Positions 57,938 to 64,000 of a stretch of DNA of 64,000 nt are shown here, piece after piece; positions within the stretch are counted from its first letter, which is position 1; each line of letters starts with the position of its first letter. The position numbers and the translations under genes were made by a program. Where the stretch lies: the NCBI GenBank assembly GCA_017425245.1, contig JAFOOX010000063.1:62001-126000 (forward strand). Reading direction: 5' to 3'. The notes under the pieces are model-generated. The model had not been told where the DNA came from and did no database searches. It was given only the letters and a program-made list of their open reading frames with translations. Origin of the DNA: Gammaproteobacteria bacterium. GTDB lineage: Bacteria > Pseudomonadota > Gammaproteobacteria > Enterobacterales > Neiellaceae.

Positions 57938-58659
57938 GCTTCAAACAGCGCCAGTACGGCGACGACGAGATCACTGATATCAAAACGATGATCTCCAAAG
58001 GGCTCACCGCCACGCAAATCGCAGCGGTAATCGAAAGCACCCCGGAGGCAGTGCGCGCACTGTGTAGCCGCAGGGATATCCCAATGGCCACGCCATCGCA
58101 GCGGGCATGCAAGACCGATCCCGCGCAACTGGCCACAGCCCGCGCTGCCCACTCGGAGTGGCGTGAAAAGCAGACCAAACGCCATGCTGATCTGCAGGCG
58201 TTGTGTACCAAACAGCGCCAATGGCTTGGCAAGGCGTGGCGCCTGGTGCTGGCCAGCGACGGCCACTACTACATCGTCCCGCGTGGGGTCGACCTGCCCC
58301 GCGGTGCCAGCCGCGTCAGCCACCGCCGCATTGGTGGCAGCGACATTAGCCGCCCTGCTTACTTTGAGGGCGAGCTGGCCGCTGAGTACCGGATAACCCC
58401 GGTGTTGCCCGCGCTGATCCACAGCCTGTCCGCAGACCTCGCCGGCAACAACCGCGCCGCAGCCGACATGCTGGCGCTGGAGCTGGCCGCTTATGACGGC
58501 ACCTATCCAGACACCGCGCTGGGGGTAGCCAAGGCCCTCAAGGCCCGCCACGCCATGGAGCGAGGCGGATGGTACCTCTACGCCCCTACCAACCCCGAAC
58601 GGGCAGCCGTTGCAGCCATCGTCATGCGCGATCTGCTGCGTTTTGCCAATAGCCACTAA
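57934..58659 (+). CDS. Hypothetical protein with N-terminal helix-turn-helix
   Basis: A 241-residue protein. Residues about 10-50 (DDEITDIKTMISKGLTATQI, AAVIESTPEAVRALCSR) look like a DNA-binding helix-turn-helix. The C-terminal part (DGHYYIVPRGVDLPRGASR, ARHAMERGGWYLYAPT) is unrecognised. Operon member with ATGA overlap to the repeat gene. Confidence 0.68.
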   Translation: MSFKQRQYGDDEITDIKTMISKGLTATQIAAVIESTPEAVRALCSRRDIPMATPSQRACKTDPAQLATARAAHSEWREKQTKRHADLQALCTKQRQWLGKAWRLVLASDGHYYIVPRGVDLPRGASRVSHRRIGGSDISRPAYFEGELAAEYRITPVLPALIHSLSADLAGNNRAAADMLALELAAYDGTYPDTALGVAKALKARHAMERGGWYLYAPTNPERAAVAAIVMRDLLRFANSH

Positions 58660-58677
58660 AAGAGAAGGAACCCCGAA

Positions 58678-59034
58678 ATGACCACCAATGTTACCGACTT
58701 CATCACCGACCTCGATGGCGGCGTGTTTGCCGAAAAGCTGAGCAAGGTGCTCAGCGACGTTGCCGGCTCAGTCATCGACAGCAACAAGCGCGGCGAAGTG
58801 ATCATCAAGCTCACTTTCCGGCAGATCGGCAGCGGCAGCCAAGTTGGCATAGGTACCAAGCTGTCGTTCGTTCGCCCGACCCGTCGCGGCAAATACACCG
58901 AGGAAGACACCACCGAAACCCCGATGCACGTTGGCCGCGGCGGCAAGGTGACCATCCTGCCCGAAGACCAGGGGCAGCTGTTCGACAAGCGCGGTGACGC
59001 CCCGGCGGTTTCGCCCCTGCGCAGCGCCAACTAA
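58678..59034 (+). CDS. Hypothetical protein paired with DUF2303
   Basis: A 118-residue protein with a helical N-terminus (FITDLDGGVFAEKLSKVLSD) and a beta domain (GEVIIKLTFRQIG, KVTILPEDQGQLFD). It is placed directly upstream of the DUF2303 gene, as in many phage recombination modules. Function unknown. Confidence 0.7.
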   Translation: MTTNVTDFITDLDGGVFAEKLSKVLSDVAGSVIDSNKRGEVIIKLTFRQIGSGSQVGIGTKLSFVRPTRRGKYTEEDTTETPMHVGRGGKVTILPEDQGQLFDKRGDAPAVSPLRSAN

Positions 59035-59061
59035 TCACCCACGCCCAAGAAGGAAATCACA

Positions 59062-59883
59062 ATGTTTAGCCCTGAAACCATCGCCAAGATCGGATCCCTC
59101 ACTTCGGACGCGCTCAGCGCCGTGCAGGCCGAGATCCGCGTCGAATCCAAGCTGGTGGCCTTGCCGGAAGGCATTGGCCTGCACAGCCTTGAAAAGTTCG
59201 CGCCTGGCCGTTATCGCTTCCGCGGCGCCTTTGCCACCGGGTCACTGTATGACTTCGGCGATTACGTCAAAGAGAAGGCCGAACCGGGCGCGATTGTCGC
59301 CGTAGACCCCAAAGATCTGTCTGCGGTGGCCACCCTGAACCTCGGAACCACCAACAACCCCGGCCATGCGGATAGCCGCGCCACCCTGAAAATCGACAAA
59401 TCGGCAGCCTACGCGGCCCTGCTGCAGATCGATGGCAAGAAGCTGAACCAGCAGGACGCGGCCGAGTGGCTTGAAGACTGGGCGGCCTATGTGGACGGGG
59501 CCACCGCCACCGATAGCAGCGAGCTGTCTTGCAAGCAGGCGGTTGCGGCGATTCGCCGGATCACCATTGAGGCGGCGCGCAAGATCGACAGCGACCAGAG
59601 CCAGTTGGGCTCTACTCGCTCCACCCTTGAAGCGATCGAGGCCAAAAGCAGCGCAGGCCTCATGCCAGCGGTGATCCACTTCGCCTGTAAGCCGGCGGAC
59701 GGATTCATGACCCGCTCGTTCAGCCTCCGCGTGTCTGTCATCACCAGCGAGAAACCCCAAATCGTGCTGCGCATCGCAGGCCTCGATGGCATACGCGAGG
59801 AAATCGGCAACGAGTTCCGCGGCCTGATTTCCTCTGCTGTGGGTGACTCGGCAGGTGTGCTGATCGGTTCGTTCGCGCCGTGA
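59062..59883 (+). CDS. DUF2303 family protein
   Basis: A 273-residue phage protein of the DUF2303 family (YfdQ-like): LVALPEGIGLHSLEKFAPGR, GRYRFRGAFATGSLYDFGDY, AEWLEDWAAYVDG and the C-terminal SFSLRVSVITSEKPQIVLRI. Members lie next to recombination and DNA-modification genes; the function is not established. Confidence 0.9.
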   Translation: MFSPETIAKIGSLTSDALSAVQAEIRVESKLVALPEGIGLHSLEKFAPGRYRFRGAFATGSLYDFGDYVKEKAEPGAIVAVDPKDLSAVATLNLGTTNNPGHADSRATLKIDKSAAYAALLQIDGKKLNQQDAAEWLEDWAAYVDGATATDSSELSCKQAVAAIRRITIEAARKIDSDQSQLGSTRSTLEAIEAKSSAGLMPAVIHFACKPADGFMTRSFSLRVSVITSEKPQIVLRIAGLDGIREEIGNEFRGLISSAVGDSAGVLIGSFAP

Positions 59884-60011
59884 TCCGCCTGATTTTGATC
59901 CTCGCCTACTGGGCGACCTGCGGGCCCAGCTGGCGACCCACGCAAGACCAGCGCCGGGCTGTGGCGGCACACAACCACAGCAAGCGCGGCACCGGTTACT
60001 GGGACCGGTAA
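59880..60011 (+). CDS. Small hypothetical protein
   Basis: A 43-residue frame starting GTG that overlaps the DUF2303 stop (GTGA): (M)IRLILILAYWATCGPSWRP then a basic tail HNHSKRGTGYWDR. A hydrophobic N-terminus with Trp and Cys; possibly membrane-associated. Support is the coupling only. Confidence 0.45.
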   Translation: MIRLILILAYWATCGPSWRPTQDQRRAVAAHNHSKRGTGYWDR

Positions 60012-60063
60012 GCCGCAGGTAACCAGAGCCGCCCGGCAACGGGCGGCGATACAAGGAACGAAC

Positions 60064-60978
60064 ATGAAGGCGATTGATTTGTTCGCCGGGCTGGGCGGGT
60101 TCACCACCGGTGCCGAGATGGCTGGCTGCAGCGTTGTTTGGGCGGCCAACCATTGGCAACAGGCCGTCGATACCCACGCGGCCAACCACCCTGAAACCAT
60201 CCATGTTTGCCAAGACCTGCACCAGGCGAACTGGGCGCAGGTTCCGGCCCACGACATCATCCTTGCATCGCCCTGCTGCCAGGGCCATAGCCGGGCCCGA
60301 GGCAAGGCCTCTGGAAACCCGCAGCATGATGCCAGCCGCTCAACGGCGTGGGCGGTAGTCTCGGCCATTGAGTTTCACCGGCCGGCGTTTGGGCTGGTCG
60401 AGAACGTTCCTGAATTCATGCGCTGGGAGCTGTTCCCGGCGTGGAGAGCGGCAATCGAGGCCATGGGGTACTCCTTGGCGCCACACGTTGTCGACGCGGC
60501 AGATCACGGCGTTCCACAGAGCCGGGTCAGGCTGATCATCGTGCTCACCAAGAGCAAGCACCCAATCCAGCTGCAGCTGCCGAAGCGCCCCCATATCGCG
60601 GCCAGCACCATCATCGACTTTGAGGCCGGCCGCTGGAGCCCGATCGACCGACCGGGCCGATCTGCCGCAACGCTAAGCCGGATCGCAAACGGCAGGGCCG
60701 CCCACGGCGAGCGCTTCTTAACTGCCTACTACGGCAACGAGCGCGGCGGCCGCAGCCTTGACCGGCCTATCGGCACCATCACCACGCGCGATCGTTGGGC
60801 GGTCATTGATGGCGGGCGCATGCGGATGCTGAGCGTTGAAGAATGCCGCCGGGCCATGGCCTTCCCACGCGAATACCAGCTGCCGGAAAACGGGCGATTG
60901 GCCGTTCACATGCTGGGCAACGCTGTGCCCCCACCGGTACCGCGCGACTTCATCAACGCCCTGCGAGGTGCCGCATGA
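60064..60978 (+). CDS. DNA cytosine-C5 methyltransferase
   Basis: A 304-residue enzyme. Motif I is DLFAGLGGF (5-13), motif IV SPCCQGHS with catalytic Cys72, motif VI ENVPEF, motif VIII QSRVRLIIV, and motifs IX-X near TITTRDRW and LGNAVPP. The usual PPCQGFS reads PCCQGHS here, an unusual but aligned variant. No cognate nuclease is adjacent (only HNH at 52.4 kb), so DNA self-protection or epigenetic control is more likely than restriction-modification. Confidence 0.92.
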   Translation: MKAIDLFAGLGGFTTGAEMAGCSVVWAANHWQQAVDTHAANHPETIHVCQDLHQANWAQVPAHDIILASPCCQGHSRARGKASGNPQHDASRSTAWAVVSAIEFHRPAFGLVENVPEFMRWELFPAWRAAIEAMGYSLAPHVVDAADHGVPQSRVRLIIVLTKSKHPIQLQLPKRPHIAASTIIDFEAGRWSPIDRPGRSAATLSRIANGRAAHGERFLTAYYGNERGGRSLDRPIGTITTRDRWAVIDGGRMRMLSVEECRRAMAFPREYQLPENGRLAVHMLGNAVPPPVPRDFINALRGAA

Positions 60979-61625
60979 TCCCCTCCATCCCCGGCGGCTA
61001 CGGGGTGATCTACGCGGATCCGTGCTGGCAGTTCAAAGACCAGAACCGCAACGGCAGCCGCGGTGCTGGCTGCAAGTACCAGACGATGACGCTGCCGCAA
61101 CTGATGGCTGTGCCCGTCCGCCAAATCGCCGCGCCTGATTCCGTGCTGCTGATGTGGCATGTGCCAGCAATGCCGGCAGAGGCGCTGCAGCTGGCCACAG
61201 CCTGGGGCTTCACGGTCAGAACCATGAAGGCATTCACCTGGGTGAAGATGAACAAGCGGTTTGCGGACAATCTCCGCAAATCCTGCCGGAAGTCTGGCAC
61301 CGATATCCATGGCATGGACGAAGCCGACCTGCTGCAGCTGATGTTCGCGGCCACAAAGATGGGCCTCGGACACCACACCAGGGGCAACACCGAGGATGTG
61401 CTGATCGCCGTTCGCGGCCGTGGCCTTGGGCGCCAATCCAAGAGCGTGCGCCAGCTGATCTTCTCACCAGTGCGCGAACACTCCCGCAAGCCCGACGAGG
61501 CTCGGCACCGCATCGAGCAGCTTTACGGCGATGTGCCGCGCATCGAGCTGTTCGCCCGCCAATCCGCACCCGGCTGGGACAGCTGGGGCAACGAATCAAC
61601 CAAGTTCGACCAGGAGGCAGCGTGA
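60975..61625 (+). CDS. MT-A70 family DNA adenine methyltransferase
   Basis: A 216-residue N6-adenine methyltransferase. The catalytic motif is YADPCW (residues 14-18) in place of the usual DPPW. KYQTMTLPQLMAVPV, MKAFTWVKMNK and GLGHHTRGNTEDVLIAVRGR are family segments. The ATG at 60975 overlaps the stop of the cytosine methyltransferase (ATGA), so the two are coupled. Confidence 0.9.
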   Translation: MIPSIPGGYGVIYADPCWQFKDQNRNGSRGAGCKYQTMTLPQLMAVPVRQIAAPDSVLLMWHVPAMPAEALQLATAWGFTVRTMKAFTWVKMNKRFADNLRKSCRKSGTDIHGMDEADLLQLMFAATKMGLGHHTRGNTEDVLIAVRGRGLGRQSKSVRQLIFSPVREHSRKPDEARHRIEQLYGDVPRIELFARQSAPGWDSWGNESTKFDQEAA

Positions 61626-62149
61626 GCGAGCAACTGAAGCGGGCGGCCGAGCTGCTGCGCCGAGAAGCCCAAATTCTGCGTGATAGCAGTAATGACCAAG
61701 GCGATCTGATTTATTGCGCTGGCCGCTTGGCGTCTGGCGAATGGAGTCGCAACGAGGACGTCAAAAGGGACCGCGACGAGCTCCTGGGCGCCGCAGAGAT
61801 TGTGGACAAAGCCATCGAGCGACTGGCCGAACAGCAGGCCCGCATTGCCGAGCTTGAAGCACTGGGTCGCGCCAACGATGACGAGATCGAGCTAAAGCAA
61901 TTGTGCATCGCCGGCATGGAAGAACAGGCCGACAAGATGCGCTCTCGCATTGCCACGCTTGAAGCCCAAGCCGCTATCGGGCGGCGGGCGGTGGCTATGT
62001 TGAGCAAGCATCGCCGCTACCTTGGTGAGAGCGTTGGCGAGGTCGCTGCTGAATGGTGTATTGAGTGTGACAGCTCTAGCGCATGCGCTGACGACTGCGA
62101 GCTGGCCGCCATCCTGCGCGATGCTGAGCAGGCGGGGGTGGGGGTATGA
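61622..62149 (+). CDS. Hypothetical coiled-coil protein
   Basis: A 175-residue protein beginning with GTG overlapping the previous stop. A long coiled coil (KAIERLAEQQARIAELEALG, MRSRIATLEAQ) is followed by a Cys-rich tail ECDSSSACADDCELAA. Function unknown; such phage proteins are variable. Confidence 0.68.
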   Translation: MSEQLKRAAELLRREAQILRDSSNDQGDLIYCAGRLASGEWSRNEDVKRDRDELLGAAEIVDKAIERLAEQQARIAELEALGRANDDEIELKQLCIAGMEEQADKMRSRIATLEAQAAIGRRAVAMLSKHRRYLGESVGEVAAEWCIECDSSSACADDCELAAILRDAEQAGVGV

Positions 62150-62529
62150 GTCGTAAGATTGCTGGGTGGATTGTTGAACGCGACGAGAATGACTGCCTTA
62201 TTGCCGTGCGCGAGTCCGACAAAAGGAATCTGCACGTTGTTGGCAGCGTATGGCGCGACATTCAGAGCCGGTCACTGGATATGTTTCTGACCGACCTACT
62301 CACCGAGGCCGCGCCAGAGCCTGCCACGGCAGTGACAGACCGGAAGCTGGCCGACGCGGTTAACGAGCTGCGCGATATCGCTATCAAGTACCACGCCGCA
62401 GGCCAGTTGCGCGAGCGGATAGCGGGGGTTGTTCATGGGTTGGTGAGGGCTGAGTCTGCGCCGGCGGTGATTGGCTTCGACCCGGCAGCACCTGACGGCT
62501 CCGGGCGCCTTCTGGCAGGGGGTGAGTGA
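62146..62529 (+). CDS. Hypothetical protein
   Basis: A 127-residue protein (MSRKIAGWIVERDENDCLIA) with helix ALADAVNELRDIAIKYHAAG-like segment (KLADAVNELRDIAIKYHAAG). ATGA overlap with the coiled-coil gene. No family recognised. Confidence 0.62.
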   Translation: MSRKIAGWIVERDENDCLIAVRESDKRNLHVVGSVWRDIQSRSLDMFLTDLLTEAAPEPATAVTDRKLADAVNELRDIAIKYHAAGQLRERIAGVVHGLVRAESAPAVIGFDPAAPDGSGRLLAGGE

Positions 62530-62657
62530 TGTTTATCAGCGACCGCGATCTACTCAAGTTTGTGGCAGCCGCCGTGATTGTGGTGGCGGCTGTAGGCTGG
62601 GCGTTGGTAGAGGCTGTTCTGTGGGTGGCCAGCAACCTGTCCATCTCTTGGGGGTGA
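62529..62657 (+). CDS. Small membrane peptide, 42 residues
   Basis: Reads MFISDRDLLKFVAAAVIVVA then AVGWALVEAVLWVASNLS: one transmembrane helix. The start overlaps the preceding stop (TGATG). Support comes from overlap and hydrophobic pattern. Confidence 0.52.
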   Translation: MFISDRDLLKFVAAAVIVVAAVGWALVEAVLWVASNLSISWG

Positions 62658-62660
62658 GTG

Positions 62661-62903
62661 ATGGCCAGTCGATTTGCTTCCGACATGCAGCGCAGGCGTT
62701 TTTTCCACCGGGCATTTGTGCCGCAGGTGAGTGCGAAGTGGCTGATTTTTATTGATGCAATATCGCCGATTCGAGAGGCGGTGGCTGATTACAAGCTGTT
62801 CAGCTTCAGGGCCAAGCTGGCCAGACGGTGCCGCAAGCGACCATTTAACCGGGGTCGTGATTTTGAGCAAACCATCGCAGCAATCAAAAGAGTGTGGGGT
62901 TAG
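62661..62903 (+). CDS. Small basic hypothetical protein
   Basis: An 80-residue protein (ATG 62661 after GGGGGTGAG; GTG 62658 is possible). Rich in Arg/Lys/Phe (SFRAKLARRCRKRPFNRGRD) with a helical hydrophobic middle. Function unknown. Confidence 0.55.
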   Translation: MASRFASDMQRRRFFHRAFVPQVSAKWLIFIDAISPIREAVADYKLFSFRAKLARRCRKRPFNRGRDFEQTIAAIKRVWG

Positions 62904-62905
62904 TG

Positions 62906-63103
62906 ATGGCTGGCGTTTCGATGCTACCGCCTGGAGTCGAGCGCAGGATATGCCCTGGCTGTGGCTACATGATTAGTCAGGTGTTGATTGATGCTGCTCG
63001 CTTTGATTTTCCGTGCCCGCGTTGCGAGAAGCACACAGGGCGCGACTTTGCGCCCCATTCCCCGCCACAACCGCCAAAGCCGGGGAGGCGTAAAGCGGCA
63101 TAA
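62906..63103 (+). CDS. Small zinc-ribbon protein
   Basis: A 65-residue protein with CPGC and CPRC knuckles separated by 17 residues (RRICPGCGYMI ... FPCPRCEKH) and a Pro/basic tail. A nucleic-acid-binding zinc ribbon is likely. It is the last gene of the rightward operon, convergent with the integrase. Confidence 0.62.
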   Translation: MAGVSMLPPGVERRICPGCGYMISQVLIDAARFDFPCPRCEKHTGRDFAPHSPPQPPKPGRRKAA

Positions 63104-63129
63104 CAAGGCGATCATCTAGCGGCCCGCCG

Positions 63130-64000
63130 CTACTCCAACCGATCCAGCATCCCCGGGATCGTAAAATCGCGCTGGGCTCGCCACCGCCCGCCCTTCTTGT
63201 CGATGCTCAGGAACCGCCTTCCGCCACCTTTGAAGGTCAGCACCAGATCAATGGTGTCGGCCTTTTTGCGGCTGCCGGCATCCACCGCGGCGAGCTTGGC
63301 CAGGGTGTTGCCGGCACCTGCCCACACCCCTTTCACATAAACGTCGATGCGGGTGAAGGTCTGCGCGATCAGGCTGCGCGCCTTGGCTCTTGCGTCCGGG
63401 TCCAGCTCGGTGACTTGCCCCGCAAACTCGGCCCAGCGGTCGGCCAGCGCCTTGTGATCGCCACTGGTGGTGGCCCGCAGTTCGGCCAGCGCCTGGTCCT
63501 GTTTGGCCGTCATAGCTGAAACATCCGCCTCAAGGTCGCGGATCTTCTTGGCAATCGCCAGCGGTGGTTCATCCAGCTCCAGCAGCGCATCGGTCAGCTT
63601 GCTGATCTTGCTGTTGGCCTCGCCAATCAGTCTGCCCAGCTTGGCCACTTCCGCCTGCAGCGGCTTGGCGGCATCTTCACGGCCCAGCACAGCACCGATC
63701 TCCATGGCGTCAGAGCAGTAGGCGAGTAGCGCCCGCTCAATAGGCGCCACGCTGCAGCTGCTGCCGACCGGACAATCTTGCCGGCCACTGTGCCCGCTGC
63801 AGATCACCCGGCGCAGGCCATCGCACAGAGAGCCATCCGGCTTAACCCGGTGCATGACGTTCTGCGCAGCCATGGCCGCACCGCAATACCCGCAGAATGC
63901 CGCGCCAAAGCCGGTGACAAGGCCGACGATCTGGCGCTGGCCAACCATCTTTACCCGCTTGCTGGCTCCGTACTGCAGCTGGTCGAATTCTGCTTGGGTG
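63130..64000 (-). CDS. int: Large serine recombinase (integrase), C-terminal part
   Basis: About 290 codons are visible and the frame stays open to the window edge, so the N-terminal catalytic domain lies beyond 64,000. The zinc ribbon starts at FCGYCGAAM and continues VICSGHSGRQDCPVGSSC; then a coiled coil (KLGRLIGEANSKISKLTDAL) typical of large serine integrases, and a C-terminal beta region with ARSLIAQTFTRIDVYVKG and LTFKGGGRRFLSIDK. Together with the cut rimO at the other end this identifies the recombination system: short attB in a coding sequence, no need for a tRNA site. Confidence 0.9.
   Translation of the reverse strand, partial: TQAEFDQLQYGASKRVKMVGQRQIVGLVTGFGAAFCGYCGAAMAAQNVMHRVKPDGSLCDGLRRVICSGHSGRQDCPVGSSCSVAPIERALLAYCSDAMEIGAVLGREDAAKPLQAEVAKLGRLIGEANSKISKLTDALLELDEPPLAIAKKIRDLEADVSAMTAKQDQALAELRATTSGDHKALADRWAEFAGQVTELDPDARAKARSLIAQTFTRIDVYVKGVWAGAGNTLAKLAAVDAGSRKKADTIDLVLTFKGGGRRFLSIDKKGGRWRAQRDFTIPGMLDRLE

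Overview
Host. The first 10 kb are chromosome of a gammaproteobacterium, most likely Aeromonas. They hold the 3' part of gap, then eda-glk / hexR / pykA (the HexR-controlled Entner-Doudoroff and lower-glycolysis locus), a DMT-family exporter, a psrA-fadE fatty-acid oxidation pair, and sixA. The gene order, the HexR and PsrA palindromes and the RimO N-terminus support this group; the genus is an inference.

PrProphage boundary. At about 10,100 the rimO reading frame (methylthiotransferase for ribosomal protein S12) stops after 14 codons, inside its conserved GCPKN coding stretch, and phage DNA begins. A large serine recombinase runs off the right edge (63,130 to beyond 64,000). I read the rest of the window as one temperate podovirus-like prophage of at least 54 kb that has interrupted rimO; attR and the remainder of rimO should lie just past 64,000.

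Late region (10.1-40.7 kb, minus strand except the tRNAs). From the left end: a 109-nt tRNA-like structure and a tRNA-Gly(TCC); a 3,235-residue polyvalent protein (PLxRFG type) with methyltransferase-like, nuclease-like, zincin-like and MuF-C-like modules; probable ejection or internal virion proteins; a GNAT enzyme; tail fibre with chaperone-like partner; nozzle and adaptor; N4-gp56-type capsid; scaffold; portal; terminases; further surface proteins; and a lysis cassette (holin, Rz/Rz1, SAR endolysin, 35-aa membrane peptide). Transcription appears to start at a promoter near 40.8 kb, followed by two terminators that a Q-like antiterminator (42.5 kb) could override.

Early and regulatory region (40.9-52.3 kb). 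A secreted moron gene sits opposite to its neighbours. A tightly overlapping minus-strand operon encodes YdaS-like Cro, a YdaT-position gene, an O-like initiator carrying an iteron origin inside its own coding sequence, DnaB-type helicase, NinB, a RuvC-like resolvase and Q. A CI-like repressor is divergent, followed by a toxin-antitoxin-like pair and small secreted proteins.

Rightward operon (52.3-63.1 kb, plus strand). Two copies of a 15-bp operator, which is also found between cI and cro, precede HNH nuclease, PD-(D/E)XK exonuclease, DnaQ-like exonuclease, RecT, a Rad50-like ATPase, a protein with 13 tandem 9-residue repeats, DUF2303-type proteins, a cytosine-C5 and an MT-A70 adenine methyltransferase, and small proteins. 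Together these suggest lysogenic control by one repressor over two operons, recombination-assisted circular replication from an internal lambda-like origin, and DNA self-modification.
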